Source: Corynebacterium aurimucosum ATCC 700975
GTDB taxonomy: Bacteria; Actinomycetota; Actinomycetes; Mycobacteriales; Mycobacteriaceae
Length of the DNA stretch: 64,000 nt
NCBI RefSeq assembly: GCF_007672725.1
Contig: NZ_VDTC01000001.1
Location: forward strand, 310,001 to 374,000
Reading direction: 5' to 3'
Below the pieces are notes generated by a model. The model was not told the origin of the DNA and did not search any database. It worked only from the letters and a program-made list of their open reading frames with translations. The stretch's first letter is position 1. Every line of letters begins with the position of its first letter. Position numbers and translations under genes: made by a program. This document shows positions 54,726 through 64,000 of the stretch, piece by piece.

Positions 54726-54780
54726 GAGAATCCTCCCCCGAATCGCAGCGCCACCCTCCCACGGCGCAGTGGGTTCTAGA

Positions 54781-55638
54781 TTAACCCAACTCGGTGTCCT
54801 CCGCAGCGCGACGACCACGGGTCATCTCCGCGCGCGCGGCTAACTGGTCCGCATCGGGATAGTCCACGCCCACCAGGCTCAAACCTTGAGCATCAGCAAG
54901 CGGGATCTCTGAGGACCGGCTTTCTTCCCGCAGCATATGGGCGGCGAAGTCAACTCCGCGCGAGCCCTCCCCCACCCGCAAACAGCAGCCCACCAACGAG
55001 CGCACCATGGACCAGCAAAAGGCATCCGCGGTTACGTGCGCCTCGTAGAGCTGCGGCTCCGCGGGCGTCGACACGTCCTTCCACTCAAAGGCAAGGAGCT
55101 CGCGAATGGTCGTGGCGTGCGGCTTCGCCTTGCAGAAAGCCACGAAGTCATTGAGCCCCACCAGCTGATCGGCCGCGGCCTGCATTAGCTCCAGGTCCAC
55201 TGGCTTGAACCACGTCGCGGTATCGCGTGCGCGAGTCGGAAGTGCACCGCGCGGATGGGTGGTGATGCGGTAGACGTAGCGGCGGCGTAAGGCAGAAAAG
55301 CGCGCGTCGAAATCTGCGGGAACTTCGGTGCAGGCGTGGACGCGGACGTCGGCAGGCAGCAACTTGGCCAAGCGCTTCACCAGCTTGGTGGGATCGCCGT
55401 CAATGCTGCGCTGTCCCAGCGCCGCCCGTGTGGTATCTAAGTGCGCCACCTGACCGCTGGCATGCACTCCGGCATCGGTGCGCCCAGCCACGGTGAGCTC
55501 CACTGGGTGGCGCAGCACCATGCTCAGCTTCTCCTCAACGGTCTGCTGAACAGTGCGCAGGCCGCCCTTCTGCTTGGCCCACCCGTGGAAGTCGGTGCCG
55601 TCGTAGGCCAAGTCTAGGCGAAGGCGAACGTTAGTCAT
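54781..55638 (-). CDS. truA: tRNA pseudouridine(38-40) synthase TruA
   Basis: The 285-residue enzyme begins RLRLDLAYDGTDFHGWAKQ. The catalytic Asp is in TVAGRTDAGVHASGQVAHL near residue 56. The RRYVYRI strand and the QLYEAHVTADAFCWSMVRSLVG motif follow. It modifies the anticodon arm of tRNAs. It lies downstream of rplQ and the UPF0126 gene, with eccB following. Confidence 0.96.
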   Translation of the reverse strand: MTNVRLRLDLAYDGTDFHGWAKQKGGLRTVQQTVEEKLSMVLRHPVELTVAGRTDAGVHASGQVAHLDTTRAALGQRSIDGDPTKLVKRLAKLLPADVRVHACTEVPADFDARFSALRRRYVYRITTHPRGALPTRARDTATWFKPVDLELMQAAADQLVGLNDFVAFCKAKPHATTIRELLAFEWKDVSTPAEPQLYEAHVTADAFCWSMVRSLVGCCLRVGEGSRGVDFAAHMLREESRSSEIPLADAQGLSLVGVDYPDADQLAARAEMTRGRRAAEDTELG

Positions 55639-55653
55639 GGATGCTGATTCTAC

Positions 55654-56487
55654 CTAGTCGTTGGCATTCCACTCGCGATTGAGTTCCCAATCCTGGGCCG
55701 CGTGCTGGCGCTTCGCGCTCTTGCTCACGCCCAGCTTGCTCAAAGCGGCATAGCCAGCCCGCTTGGGGTGCTTTAGATTCTTCTTGGCCTGGCCGGCTTT
55801 GCGCTTGGCCTTGCGGGCGCCATCCCGAACAATGCGGGCAGACAAGCGCAGGCGCGGGTCCATGGGTTGTTCGGCTCCCCGGTATTCAAACACCGGCAGC
55901 GACCATCCAAAGTAGATCGCAGCCACGCGCAGCGCCAGCGCTAGGCATACCGTCACGACGCCAGCGACCTCATCGCTGAGCCCCAGCTCCATCAATCCCG
56001 CATAAGAAAAGGCTGCAAGAACAGAAATGGAGGCGTACAGCTCGGCGGACAAGACCAGCGGGATACGGTCGGACAACAAGTCACGCAAAATACCGCCAAA
56101 GACACCGGTCAGCACCGCAGCCACGGCAGCGATAACCAACCCATGGCCATGTTCCAAGGCCTTCTGAGCACCAAGGACACTGAATACCGCAAGGCCCAGG
56201 GCGTCGAGAAGCAAGAATACATGCCGGAAATAGTGCATTAGGAAGGACATATAAACCGTGGCGACGGCGGCGGCCACCACGGCCAAGAGGAAGCGCGGTT
56301 CCGCCACCCACGTCAACGGGTAGGCGCCCAGCACCATGTCGCGGATCGTGCCGCCGCCCAATGCGGTGACTGCGCCCAACATGATGACGCCAAACAGATC
56401 CATCTTTTGCCGGCCAGCGGACAGCGCAGCGGTCATCGCCTCGGAGACGATGCCGATTACGTACAGCACAGTAAACAGCGGGGTCAT
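55654..56487 (-). CDS. UPF0126/TRIC-type membrane protein
   Basis: The 277-residue protein has seven hydrophobic helices in two similar halves, each with a Gly-rich kink motif (GAVTALGGGTIRDMVLG and AVLTGVFGGILRDLLSD), as in the UPF0126/bacterial TRIC cation channel family. A basic soluble C-terminal tail of ~70 residues (IVRDGARKAKRKAGQAKKNLKHPKRAG) is an actinobacterial addition. ATG 56487 is chosen because conserved sequence starts directly there; in-frame ATGs 14 and 21 codons upstream are less likely. No Shine-Dalgarno is visible. Inserted between rplQ and truA. Confidence 0.85.
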   Translation of the reverse strand: MTPLFTVLYVIGIVSEAMTAALSAGRQKMDLFGVIMLGAVTALGGGTIRDMVLGAYPLTWVAEPRFLLAVVAAAVATVYMSFLMHYFRHVFLLLDALGLAVFSVLGAQKALEHGHGLVIAAVAAVLTGVFGGILRDLLSDRIPLVLSAELYASISVLAAFSYAGLMELGLSDEVAGVVTVCLALALRVAAIYFGWSLPVFEYRGAEQPMDPRLRLSARIVRDGARKAKRKAGQAKKNLKHPKRAGYAALSKLGVSKSAKRQHAAQDWELNREWNAND

Positions 56488-56535
56488 AGAGTATACGTTC
56501 TGGTCGGGGTTATATAGCCCAGAAAGCATAACAAA

Positions 56536-56570
56536 AGGCCGCAGCCCCACCTAAGGTGGTACTGCGGCCT
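56536..56570 (-). terminator. Terminator of the rpsM-rplQ unit
   Basis: AGGCCGCAG / CTGCGGCCT (56536-56544 with 56562-56570) encloses a CCACC-GGTGG inner stem. On the minus strand TTTTGTT follows. It lies 18 bp after the rplQ stop. Confidence 0.9.
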
Positions 56571-56588
56571 AGTTAAGGCGAGAGAAGT

Positions 56589-57110
56589 TTACTTCTCCTC
56601 GGACTCCTCAGCAGCGGTCTCCTCGACCTCTGCCTCGGTTGCCTCTGCCTTTGCTTCCTCAGCGGATTCAGCCTCAGCCTCTTCGGCCTTAGCTTCCTCG
56701 GCCTGCTTGGAAGCAGCAGCGCGGGTAGCGCGGTTAGCCTCGGAGGTCACGGTCTCCTCGAGAACGAGGGAGATCTGGGACATCGGGGCGTTGTCGCCGG
56801 AGCGGTTGTCCAGCTTGATGATGCGGGTGTAGCCACCCTCACGGTTCTCGAACTTCGGTGCCAGCTCGTCGAAGAGGTAGGCAACGACATCCTTGTGCGG
56901 GATGAGCTTGAGAACAGCGCGACGGTCAGCAACGGTGCCGGCCTTCGCCTTGGTGATGATCTTCTCGGCGTAAGGACGAAGCAGCTTCGCCTTAGCGTCG
57001 GTGGTCTTGATTGCGCCGTGCTCGAACAGGCTCGCTGCCAGGTTGCTCAGCAGGTGCTTCTGCTGGCTGGCGGAGCCGCCGAGACGCGGACCCTTCTTGG
57101 GGGTAGGCAT
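56589..57110 (-). CDS. rplQ: 50S ribosomal protein L17
   Basis: The 173-residue protein has the L17 core [56 protein letters not shown] and [27 protein letters not shown] ~55-residue Ala/Glu-rich acidic extension follows ([14 protein letters not shown]), as common in actinobacteria. It is last in the alpha-operon and followed by a strong terminator. Confidence 0.97.
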   Translation of the reverse strand: MPTPKKGPRLGGSASQQKHLLSNLAASLFEHGAIKTTDAKAKLLRPYAEKIITKAKAGTVADRRAVLKLIPHKDVVAYLFDELAPKFENREGGYTRIIKLDNRSGDNAPMSQISLVLEETVTSEANRATRAAASKQAEEAKAEEAEAESAEEAKAEATEAEVEETAAEESEEK

Positions 57111-57188
57111 TGTGTACTCCTCGTGTGCGGATTAAGTGAGCGCGCGACGGGGCGCACAAGTCGCGCCGTCACGATTCAGTGGAATTCT

Positions 57189-58199
57189 TTACTCGGAATC
57201 GTCGGAAGCCGGGTCCTTGAAGTCGCCGGTTTCAGCGTCGTAGCCTTCGAGCTGGGTCGGGTCGAAGTCCTCAGGGGTGTCCTTGAGAGCCAGGCCCAGG
57301 TTAGCCAGCTTGATCTTTACCTCATTGATCGACTTTTGACCGAAGTTGCGGATATCCAGCAGGTCCGATTCGGTGCACTCTGCGAGCTCACCAACGGTGT
57401 GGATTTCCTGACGCTTCAGGCAGTTGTAGGAACGGACGGAGAAGTTCAGATCCTCGATCGGCATGCTGTAGGCGGCGATGTACTCCGTCTCCTGCGGGGA
57501 CGGGCCAATCTCAATGCCCTCAGCAGCGGTGTTCAGCTCGCGGGCCAGGCCGAAGAGCTCGACCAGGGTGCCACCGGCGGAAGCCAGGGCGTCGCGTGCG
57601 GAAATCGAGTTCTTGGTCTCGACGTCGATGATCAGCTTGTCAAAGTCGGTGCGCTGCTCAACACGAGTAGCTTCGACCTTGTAGGAGACCTTCAGCACCG
57701 GGGAGTAGATCTGGTCGACCGGAATGCGGCCGATTTCCCCGGAGGTGGAGGCAGCCGGGACGTAGCCACGGCCGCGCTCGACGACGAGTTCCATCTCCAG
57801 CTTGGCGGAATCATTCAGCGATGCGATGTGCAGATCCGAGTTGTGGATCTCCACGCCAGCCGGCGGCTGGATATCGCCTGCAGTTACCTCACCCGGGCCT
57901 TCCTTGCTCAGGTACATAACCACCGGCTCGTCAGAGTCGGAGGACAGAACCAGACCCTTGATGTTCAGGATGATTTCGGAAACGTCTTCCTTCACGCCAT
58001 TGATGGTGGTGAACTCGTGGAGCACACCATCAATCTTGATGGAGGTTACTGCCGCGCCCGGGATGGACGAGAGCAGCGTGCGACGAAGCGAGTTACCGAG
58101 GGTGTAACCAAAGCCCGGCTCGAGCGGTTCGATGACGAACTTGGAGCGAGACGAGTCAATGAATTCCTCGGTGAGCTGAGGACGCTGGGAAATAAGCAT
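57189..58199 (-). CDS. rpoA: RNA polymerase alpha subunit
   Basis: The 336-residue subunit has an N-terminal assembly domain ([36 protein letters not shown]) and a C-terminal helix-hairpin-helix domain ([57 protein letters not shown]) that binds UP elements and activators. It is co-transcribed with rpsD upstream and rplQ downstream. Confidence 0.98.
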   Translation of the reverse strand: MLISQRPQLTEEFIDSSRSKFVIEPLEPGFGYTLGNSLRRTLLSSIPGAAVTSIKIDGVLHEFTTINGVKEDVSEIILNIKGLVLSSDSDEPVVMYLSKEGPGEVTAGDIQPPAGVEIHNSDLHIASLNDSAKLEMELVVERGRGYVPAASTSGEIGRIPVDQIYSPVLKVSYKVEATRVEQRTDFDKLIIDVETKNSISARDALASAGGTLVELFGLARELNTAAEGIEIGPSPQETEYIAAYSMPIEDLNFSVRSYNCLKRQEIHTVGELAECTESDLLDIRNFGQKSINEVKIKLANLGLALKDTPEDFDPTQLEGYDAETGDFKDPASDDSE

Positions 58200-58268
58200 G
58201 GAGTTTCTCCTTGTCGGCGCCCGCTATATGACGCCGGTAGAAGGGGTAAAGATGAAAATGTCGAAGGA

Positions 58269-58874
58269 TTACTTCGAGTAAAGCTCGACGATGAGCTGCT
58301 CCTGCAGCGGAACGTCGATCTGAGCGCGCTCGGGCAGCTGGTGCACGAGGATGCGCAGGGTGTCCGGAACGACCTGCAGCCACGCCGGAACGTTGGCGTC
58401 TACCAGGCGGTCCTGAGCCTCTTCGAACCATTCCATCTTCTGGGAACGCTCACGAACATCGATGATGTCATACTGCGTAACGCGGAAGGACGGAACGTTG
58501 ATCTTCTTGCCGTTCACGGTGAAGTGACCGTGGGAGACAAGCTGGCGAGCCTGGCGGCGGGTGTTGGCCAGACCAGCGCGGTAGATCACGTTGTCGAGAC
58601 GGGACTCGAGCAGAACGACGAGGTTGTCACCGGTCTTGCCCGGGAGACGGTTAGCCTCGGCGTAGTAGCGGCGGAACTGACGCTCCAGCACACCGTAGGT
58701 GTACTTTGCCTTCTGCTTCTCCTGGAGCTGCAGCAGGTACTCAGATTCCTTGATGCGGTTGCGGCCAGCCTGTCCCGGTGGGTACGGGCGGCGCTCAAAT
58801 GCCATGTCGCCGCCGACCAGGTCGACGCGCAGACGGCGGGATACGCGGGTAGCGGGGCCAGTATAACGAGCCAT
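58269..58874 (-). CDS. rpsD: 30S ribosomal protein S4
   Basis: The 201-residue protein runs MARYTGPATRVSRRLRVDLVGG. The S4 RNA-binding motif is at RLDNVIYRAGLANTRRQARQLVSHGHFTVNGKKINVPSFRV, and it ends LIVELYSK. It lacks the zinc-binding cysteines of the C+ type. S4 is the usual autoregulator of this operon. Confidence 0.98.
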   Translation of the reverse strand: MARYTGPATRVSRRLRVDLVGGDMAFERRPYPPGQAGRNRIKESEYLLQLQEKQKAKYTYGVLERQFRRYYAEANRLPGKTGDNLVVLLESRLDNVIYRAGLANTRRQARQLVSHGHFTVNGKKINVPSFRVTQYDIIDVRERSQKMEWFEEAQDRLVDANVPAWLQVVPDTLRILVHQLPERAQIDVPLQEQLIVELYSK

Positions 58875-58895
58875 TTTCTTACCTCTTCCTTTCCC

Positions 58896-59300
58896 TTAAA
58901 CCTTGCGGCGCTTGGTCGGACGGCAGCCGTTGTGCGGCTGTGGGGTGGCATCCGTGATCGAGGAAACCTCGAGGCCTGCAGCCTGCAGGGAACGGATGGC
59001 GGTCTCGCGGCCGGAGCCCGGACCCTTGACGAAAACGTCAACCTTCTTCATACCGTGGTCCATGGCCTTGCGGGCCGCGTTCTCAGCAGCCATCTGCGCT
59101 GCGAACGGGGTGGACTTACGGGAACCCTTGAAGCCAACGTGGCCGGAGGATGCCCAGGAGATGACAGCACCGTGCGGGTCCGTGATGGACACGATGGTGT
59201 TGTTGAAGGTGGACTTGATGTATGCGTGGCCAGCGGCCACGTTCTTCTTTACGACGCGACGACCACCACGGCGCGCGCCGGAACGAGTCTTAGGTGGCAT
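58896..59300 (-). CDS. rpsK: 30S ribosomal protein S11
   Basis: The 134-residue protein has an N-terminal basic arm ([16 protein letters not shown]), the core [30 protein letters not shown] and the conserved end [18 protein letters not shown]. It starts 3 bp after the rpsM stop. Confidence 0.98.
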   Translation of the reverse strand: MPPKTRSGARRGGRRVVKKNVAAGHAYIKSTFNNTIVSITDPHGAVISWASSGHVGFKGSRKSTPFAAQMAAENAARKAMDHGMKKVDVFVKGPGSGRETAIRSLQAAGLEVSSITDATPQPHNGCRPTKRRKV

Positions 59301-59303
59301 GTG

Positions 59304-59675
59304 TTACTTCTTCTTCTTTCCTGCGATCGTCTTCTTCGGACCCTTGCGCGTACGAGCGTTGGTCTTGGTGCGCTGACCACGAACGGGCAGGCCACGACGG
59401 TGGCGGATGCCCTGGTAGCAACCGATTTCAATCTTGCGACGGATGTCAGCCTGAACCTGGCGGCGGAGGTCACCCTCGACCTTCCAGGTAGCTTCGATGA
59501 CGTCACGCAGCGCCGACAGCTGATCATCGTCGAGGTTGTCGGTGCGCAGGTCAGGAGAAATGCCGGTCTTTTCCAGCAGCTCCTTGGCACGGGCAGGCCC
59601 GATGCCGTAGATGTAGGTGAGAGCAACCTCCATGCGCTTGTTGCGCGGGAGGTCAACACCAGCTAGACGTGCCAT
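59304..59675 (-). CDS. rpsM: 30S ribosomal protein S13
   Basis: The 123-residue protein starts [26 protein letters not shown], with [32 protein letters not shown] core at [17 protein letters not shown]. The lysine-rich tail is [10 protein letters not shown]. It is the first gene of rpsM-rpsK-rpsD-rpoA-rplQ. rpmJ, which often precedes it, is absent. Confidence 0.97.
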   Translation of the reverse strand: MARLAGVDLPRNKRMEVALTYIYGIGPARAKELLEKTGISPDLRTDNLDDDQLSALRDVIEATWKVEGDLRRQVQADIRRKIEIGCYQGIRHRRGLPVRGQRTKTNARTRKGPKKTIAGKKKK

Positions 59676-59788
59676 ATGGCTAGTCCTTTCGGGTTGTTAC
59701 GATGGTTTTCTCCTCATCCGTCCCCCGCCACGCATACGCTTCGCCCCGGGCCGTGCCGGGGAACTGTGGGCATGCTTAGCAGCGTGGG

Positions 59789-59809
59789 CTCAGGCCATCG
59801 CAGCCTGAG
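59789..59809 (-). other. Hairpin in the rpsM leader
   Basis: CTCAGGC-CATCGCA-GCCTGAG, a perfect 7-bp stem, lies about 115 bp ahead of rpsM. It may be part of an operon leader controlled by a ribosomal protein, or the tail of the infA terminator region. Confidence 0.35.
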
Positions 59810-59816
59810 GTAGAAA

Positions 59817-59837
59817 GGGACGCATCAAGTGCGTCCC
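59817..59837 (-). terminator. Terminator of infA
   Basis: GGGACGCA-N5-TGCGTCCC, a perfect 8-bp stem. On the minus strand TTTCT follows. It lies 24 bp after the infA stop. Confidence 0.75.
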
Positions 59838-59860
59838 GTGGGTGAGGAGGCTTACTGTCT

Positions 59861-60079
59861 TTACTTGTAGCGGTAGACGATGCGTCCGCGGGTTAGGTCA
59901 TAAGGAGACAGCTCCACGACAACGCGATCCTCCGGGAGGATGCGGATGTAGTGCTGACGCATCTTGCCCGAAATGTGGGCAAGTACCTTATGCCCGTTGT
60001 CGAGCTCGACGCGGAACATTGCGTTGGGCAGGGGTTCGATGATGCGACCCTCAACCTCGATTGCGCCTTCCTTAGCCAT
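59861..60079 (-). CDS. infA: Translation initiation factor IF-1
   Basis: The 72-residue S1/OB-fold protein [29 protein letters not shown] ends [13 protein letters not shown] and has the standard length. ATG 60079 was chosen; longer upstream frames have no conserved sequence. It is followed by a hairpin terminator and the rpsM operon. No rpmJ lies between. Confidence 0.97.
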   Translation of the reverse strand: MAKEGAIEVEGRIIEPLPNAMFRVELDNGHKVLAHISGKMRQHYIRILPEDRVVVELSPYDLTRGRIVYRYK

Positions 60080-60286
60080 AACCTCTACTTTTCTGGTGGA
60101 GTTCTTCGCGCCGCGCTTGGCGACGCCCCCACCTGCATGTTTGGTGTCTACTGCCTGGTGCCCTCCGCAACCACGTCGGCTGCGTACAGACACCAGCACT
60201 AAAGCATACGCTGCGCGGAGTCGTTTTCCAAATACGGTAAGTGCAGGATAAGAGCACTTCGCTACCAGACACGCCAAAAACGTGAA

Positions 60287-60316
60287 AGCCTCCCGCACTG
60301 TAAGGAGCGGGAGGCT
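60287..60316 (-). terminator. Terminator of the L,D-transpeptidase gene
   Basis: AGCCTCCCGC / GCGGGAGGCT, a perfect 10-bp stem with a 10-nt loop. On the minus strand TTTCACGTTTTTGG follows. Confidence 0.85.
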
Positions 60317-60352
60317 GTTGGTGTGTAGCGGTGACGCACTCACCGCTACGGG

Positions 60353-61144
60353 TTAGTAAATGAAGACCTTGGAACCCATCGGCACATCGTTCCAGTAGCG
60401 CACAGCATCCTGGTGGGTCAGGCGTACGCAGCCATTGGACTGGTATGCCGGGGAACCCTCATGGAAAGCATGGCCGTTGTTGGTGAAGTACATGGCGTAA
60501 GGCATCGGAGCGTTGCCGAACTCCCACGAAATTTCATCTTTGATCTTGCGGTTGATGTAGAACGTACCGGCCGGTGTCTCCTGCCCCGGCATGCCGGTGG
60601 ACATCCCCTGCGCAACATAGGTGACGTTGCCGTTGCCGTCCTGCAGCCACGAGCGGCGGCCATCACGATCCACGCAGATACGGGCATCCGCGGGGCACAG
60701 GCCAACATCGAAGCGCTGAGCCTGGCGCTCAGCCTCGGCCTTGCGGGCAGCCTCCTCAGCGGCGGCTTTCTCGCGTGCGACCTGCTCAGCGTGAGCGCGC
60801 TCTGCAGCTTCGCGAGCCGCACGAATCTCGGCGTTCTTCTGCTCAATGAGGCCCGGGAAGACCAGTTCAATGGCTCCGTCGATGACGGGGCGCAGGGCAT
60901 CAGCGGCCTGCGGGTTAACGCTCTGCAGCGTTTCCAGCATCTGGTTGCGGCTGTTCCACGCGTTCTCACGGGTCTGGCCGGTGAACTCATCAATCTGGGA
61001 TTGGACGTCGGAGGACAGGGAATCAATCGAAGGGACCGTCTGCGCGTTTGCGGCGGGGGCAACCGAGAGAGTGGCGGCTACCAGGCCGATTGCGGTGGCG
61101 CGACGTAGGGAACGAGCACCAACAAAGGAGCGAATCTTAGACAT
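60353..61144 (-). CDS. Secreted L,D-transpeptidase
   Basis: The 263-residue protein has a signal peptide (RRATAIGLVAATLSVAPAANAQ, cleavage near residue 34), a long helical stretch with an Ala/Glu/Arg-rich coiled coil (IRAAREAAERAHAEQVAREKAAAEEAARK), and a C-terminal YkuD domain (residues ~150-263). The active-site motif is HEGSPAYQSNGCVRL, with catalytic Cys near 241. Such enzymes make 3-3 peptidoglycan cross-links or tether proteins. The coiled coil resembles that of wall-spanning factors. It may be a SigD target, as wall L,D-transpeptidases are in C. glutamicum. Confidence 0.92.
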   Translation of the reverse strand: MSKIRSFVGARSLRRATAIGLVAATLSVAPAANAQTVPSIDSLSSDVQSQIDEFTGQTRENAWNSRNQMLETLQSVNPQAADALRPVIDGAIELVFPGLIEQKNAEIRAAREAAERAHAEQVAREKAAAEEAARKAEAERQAQRFDVGLCPADARICVDRDGRRSWLQDGNGNVTYVAQGMSTGMPGQETPAGTFYINRKIKDEISWEFGNAPMPYAMYFTNNGHAFHEGSPAYQSNGCVRLTHQDAVRYWNDVPMGSKVFIY

Positions 61145-61195
61145 GGGGGAAAGTATAAACCTTCCTCCGCCGATTTCCCACCTGAGTGCCGCGTT

Positions 61196-61990
61196 TTAGT
61201 AACGCTGCGTCAGAATTCGAGGACCATTCTCCGTTGCCGCCACGGTGTGTTCCCAGTGGGCAGCCAGCGATCCGTCGAGGGTGACAACGGTCCAGTCGTC
61301 GTCAAGCACGGCGTTGTCCTCAGTGCCCAACGCCAGCATAGGTTCAATGGCCAGGACGGAGCCTTCCTGGATGATAGGACCGCGCCCTGCCTTGCCTTCA
61401 TTGGCCAGGTAGGGGTCTTCGTGCATTTCGTGGCCGATACCGTGGCCGCCGTAGCCGTCAACAATAAACAGGTCAACGCCAAACTTATCCTCGGCGCGGT
61501 AGGTGGCCTGCTCGAGGGCGGCGGAGACGTCGGTAAGCCGGTTGCCGGGGACCATGGCCTTAAGCCCTTCGTGGAGGACCCATTCGGTGGCATCAGACAG
61601 CGCCTGCGCCTCAGAGCTGAGCTTGCCGACGCCAAACGTCCACGCGCTATCCCCCACCCAGCCGTCGAGCGTGGCGCCACAGTCGATGGAGACAAGGTCC
61701 CCTTCAGCGAGGACAATCTCCTTGCTGGGTATGCCATGGACAATGACGTCGTTGACTGACGCACAGATGGACCCCGGAAAACCGCCGTAGCCCTTGAAGG
61801 TGGGCACGGCACCGGCATCCCGAATGGTCTGCTCGGCTACGTGGTCGAGCTCGAGCGTGCTCACGCCAACTGCAGCGGCGGCACGCACCGCCTGCAGGGC
61901 GCGGCCGACGATTTCGCCAGCCGCCTGCATGGCATCAAGCTCGCCCGGAGTGCGGGCCGGGATGGTTTTAGTGCGTCGACGAAAAGCCAT
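61196..61990 (-). CDS. map: Methionine aminopeptidase, type I
   Basis: The 264-residue metalloenzyme removes N-terminal Met. Metal ligands lie in [22 protein letters not shown] (two Asp), [17 protein letters not shown] (His), [11 protein letters not shown] (Glu) and the last Glu in [12 protein letters not shown]. It is downstream of adk with a 14-bp gap, in the usual secY-adk-map order. Confidence 0.96.
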   Translation of the reverse strand: MAFRRRTKTIPARTPGELDAMQAAGEIVGRALQAVRAAAAVGVSTLELDHVAEQTIRDAGAVPTFKGYGGFPGSICASVNDVIVHGIPSKEIVLAEGDLVSIDCGATLDGWVGDSAWTFGVGKLSSEAQALSDATEWVLHEGLKAMVPGNRLTDVSAALEQATYRAEDKFGVDLFIVDGYGGHGIGHEMHEDPYLANEGKAGRGPIIQEGSVLAIEPMLALGTEDNAVLDDDWTVVTLDGSLAAHWEHTVAATENGPRILTQRY

Positions 61991-62004
61991 GACAAAAAGA
62001 CGGG

Positions 62005-62550
62005 CTACTTGCCCATTGCCTTCAGGGTGCGCTCGTTGATTTCCTCAACGGTTCCTTCAGCCTTGATGGAGATGATGGCATCGCCATAGTGCTCGATGAG
62101 CGGGAAGGTCTCCTCGCGGTAGACGCCCAGGCGTGTGCGGATGGTCTCCTCGGTGTCGTCCGTGCGGCCGCGGGCGAGCATGCGCTCGACCACGACGTCC
62201 TCGGATACCTCAAAGTTCAGCACGCCGTCGAGCTTCAGGCCCTTGTCGGAGAGGAGCTTCTCAAGAATATCGGCCTGCTCCACGGTGCGGGGGAAGCCGT
62301 CGAGAAGGAAGCCATCCTTGGCGTCATCCTGGTTGAGGCGGTCCTCCACCATGCGGGCGGTGACATCGGTCGGCACCAGCTTGCCGGCATCGATGTAGGA
62401 CTTAGCCTCGACGCCGAGCGGGGTGCCCTCACCAATGTTGGCGCGGAAGAGGTCACCGGTGGAGATGTGCGGAACGCCGAGCTTTTCGCTGAGGAGGGCG
62501 GCTTGGGTGCCCTTGCCGGCACCGGGAGGGCCAAGGAGTACGTAACGCAT
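62005..62550 (-). CDS. adk: Adenylate kinase
   Basis: The 181-residue kinase has the P-loop [13 protein letters not shown], the NMP-binding segment [13 protein letters not shown], the [10 protein letters not shown] motif and the short LID ([16 protein letters not shown]) characteristic of actinobacterial Adk. It catalyses ATP + AMP = 2 ADP. Its ATG overlaps the secY stop by one base (TAATG). Confidence 0.97.
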   Translation of the reverse strand: MRYVLLGPPGAGKGTQAALLSEKLGVPHISTGDLFRANIGEGTPLGVEAKSYIDAGKLVPTDVTARMVEDRLNQDDAKDGFLLDGFPRTVEQADILEKLLSDKGLKLDGVLNFEVSEDVVVERMLARGRTDDTEETIRTRLGVYREETFPLIEHYGDAIISIKAEGTVEEINERTLKAMGK

Positions 62551-63875
62551 TACTTAAGCAGTCCTTCGTAGTTGGATTGTAGGAGCTGGGACTCGATTTG
62601 CTTGACCGTGGTCAGGGCCACCGAGACCATAATGAGGATGGCAGTACCGCCGAAGGCGGAAGTGCCGCTGGCACCTGCGCGGCCCACGCCGAGGTCCAGA
62701 AGGATATTCGGCAGAACAGCGATGAGCGCCAGGTAGATCGAACCGACGAACAGAAGGCGGTTCATGACGAATCCCAGGTATTCGGCGGTCGGCCGACCCG
62801 GGCGGATACCCGGGATAAATCCACCATACTTCTTCATGTTCTCCGCCTGTTCAGCAGGGTCATACTGAACCGAGACATAGAAGTAGGAGAAGAAGATGGT
62901 GAGGACGAAGTAGAGGACGATGTACTGCCAGGAGCTCGGAGCCTGCAGGTGCGCAATCACGTTGCGCTGCCACCAGTTATCGGACACGCCCGGGGAGCCG
63001 GAGTTGACGATCTGGGTGATAAGCACCGGCATGTAAATCAGCGAGGAAGCGAAGATAACCGGGATAACGCCGGCCTGGTTGACCTTGAGCGGCAGGTAGG
63101 TCGACGAACCACCGTACTGGCGACGGCCAACCATACGCTTTGCGTACTGCACCGGAATGCGGCGCTGCCCCTGCTCGATGAAGGTGATGCCCACGACGAG
63201 GACGATGAGGCCGGCGACCACCATGGCGAAGACGAGGCCACCATTGTTCTGCATGATGCTGACACCATCGGTGGGAAGGCGGGTAGCAATACCGGCGAAA
63301 ATCATCAGCGACATACCGTTACCAATGCCCTTCTCCGTAATCAGCTCACCCATCCACATCACGAGGATGGCGCCGGAGGTCATGGTGATAACGAGCACGA
63401 CGAGGGTAAAGAAGTTACGGTCCTCCGCCAGGACGCGTACGCCTTGCCCCAAGAGTTGCTCGCGGTCCGCCAGGGCCACAATGCCCGAAGACTGCAGAAG
63501 CGCCAGCGCCAGGGTGAGGTAGCGCGTGTACTGCGTCATCTTGGCCTGACCGGACTGCCCCTCCTTCTTCAACTGCTCGAAGTGAGGAATCACCACGGTG
63601 AGCAGCTGCACGATAATCGACGCCGTAATGTACGGCATGATGCCGATGGCGAAGATCGACAGCTGCAGCAGCGCGCCACCGGAGAACAGGTTGATCACCG
63701 AGTAGAGGTTGCCGGATTCCTCCGTGAGGTCACGAAGGCGGCCGGCGATGGTGGCGTAATCAACGCCCGGCGACGGGATCTGCGCGCCAACGCGGTAGAG
63801 GATAATCAACACGAGCGTGAAGATGATCTTCTTACGCAGGTCGGCATCTTTAAAAGCCTGCAAAATGGCGGACAC
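62550..63875 (-). CDS. secY: Preprotein translocase subunit SecY
   Basis: The 441-residue protein has ten transmembrane helices. It includes the plug region ([57 protein letters not shown]), [23 protein letters not shown] and the C-terminal loop [16 protein letters not shown] that contacts SecA or the ribosome. It begins at GTG 63875 with AGGAGG 7-8 bp ahead. It is first in secY-adk-map. Confidence 0.98.
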   Translation of the reverse strand: MSAILQAFKDADLRKKIIFTLVLIILYRVGAQIPSPGVDYATIAGRLRDLTEESGNLYSVINLFSGGALLQLSIFAIGIMPYITASIIVQLLTVVIPHFEQLKKEGQSGQAKMTQYTRYLTLALALLQSSGIVALADREQLLGQGVRVLAEDRNFFTLVVLVITMTSGAILVMWMGELITEKGIGNGMSLMIFAGIATRLPTDGVSIMQNNGGLVFAMVVAGLIVLVVGITFIEQGQRRIPVQYAKRMVGRRQYGGSSTYLPLKVNQAGVIPVIFASSLIYMPVLITQIVNSGSPGVSDNWWQRNVIAHLQAPSSWQYIVLYFVLTIFFSYFYVSVQYDPAEQAENMKKYGGFIPGIRPGRPTAEYLGFVMNRLLFVGSIYLALIAVLPNILLDLGVGRAGASGTSAFGGTAILIMVSVALTTVKQIESQLLQSNYEGLLK

Positions 63876-64000
63876 TACTTAATCCTCCTGGCCTACCGCG
63901 CTTGTTGTGCGGTTCGAATTCGCCGCGCACGGGGGTGGATCTCATCTGTTCCCAAAAGCTAAGAGCCCTCTTAAGGCATCTCATAGGAACGGTTGAACAC

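Noticed and set aside
56895..59666. 923-codon plus-strand open frame across rplQ to rpsM
   Set aside because: It runs through five certain ribosomal and RNA polymerase genes and their intergenic gaps; a GC-driven shadow.
63908..63930. GTTCGAATTC resembling a tRNA T-loop upstream of secY
   Set aside because: The flanking bases do not form the 5-bp T-stem plus acceptor and anticodon arms; only a short local hairpin.

Overview
The window is high-GC chromosomal DNA from a Corynebacterium, inferred from gene content and order. It carries guaB/guaB3/guaA with a neighbouring sigD-rsdA-whcB cluster, an EsrISR-type envelope-stress locus with two PspC proteins, groES-groEL1 with a CIRCE operator, and an ESX-4 type VII secretion locus between rplM-rpsI and truA-rplQ-rpoA. 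From memory, the order from guaB to infA follows the M. tuberculosis Rv3411c-Rv3462c region, so most of the window is conserved core chromosome. No tRNA, rRNA, CRISPR, prophage or insertion sequence was seen.

Layout. 1-2487: methionine ABC importer (metQ fragment, metN, metI). 2504-6822: a Suc/Fer-like protein, an AMIN-like lipoprotein, the imuA-imuB mutasome pair with a LexA-type box, and a small membrane protein. 6831-9801: response regulator and PspC kinase, with a divergent PspC/LiaF-like protein. 9813-12070: threonine aldolase and an HNH protein. 12479-18785: guaA, a LysR regulator with a divergent EamA exporter, guaB3 and guaB. 18935-21618: DUF5319 protein, rsdA, sigD, whcB. 21841-26185: a frameshifted UvrA-like gene, then groEL1 and groES. 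26332-30070: an accessory block made of an ABC exporter divergent from a two-component system. 30105-36637: a minus-strand run of alr, tsaE, an AspT-type transporter, a secreted protein, tsaB, rimI and tsaD, followed by a further hypothetical gene. 36660-39750: glmS, an alpha/beta-hydrolase-fold protein without its nucleophile, and a small membrane protein. 39851-42104: a three-gene operon encoding a 103-aa helical protein, a 561-aa Pro/Glu/Cys-rich protein and an 85-aa protein. 42245-44730: glmM, rpsI, rplM. 45164-54725: ESX-4 (two WXG100 proteins, an Rv3446c-like protein, eccC, eccD, mycP, eccB). 54781-63875: truA, a UPF0126/TRIC protein, rplQ-rpoA-rpsD-rpsK-rpsM, infA, an L,D-transpeptidase, map, adk, secY.

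The most interesting observation is a shared composite promoter-like element, GGGAACCG-N12-CTCAGTCCAATAAGGG on the minus strand. It occurs, with identical spacing, upstream of the WXG100 pair and upstream of the 103/561/85-aa operon 3.8 kb away. It resembles an ECF-sigma promoter with a GGAAC-type -35, and in mycobacteria ESX-4 is controlled by SigM. The 561-aa protein has 21 cysteines in a Pro/Glu-rich body. I infer that this operon is a co-regulated accessory or substrate module of ESX-4. Other points worth attention are a recurrent degenerate motif GTCGNNAAGC (28 copies counted by eye, usually forcing a CTT leucine codon), a LexA-type box over the imuA start, perfect operator-like dyads in three divergent regulator intergenic regions, and a one-base frameshift in the UvrA-like gene.
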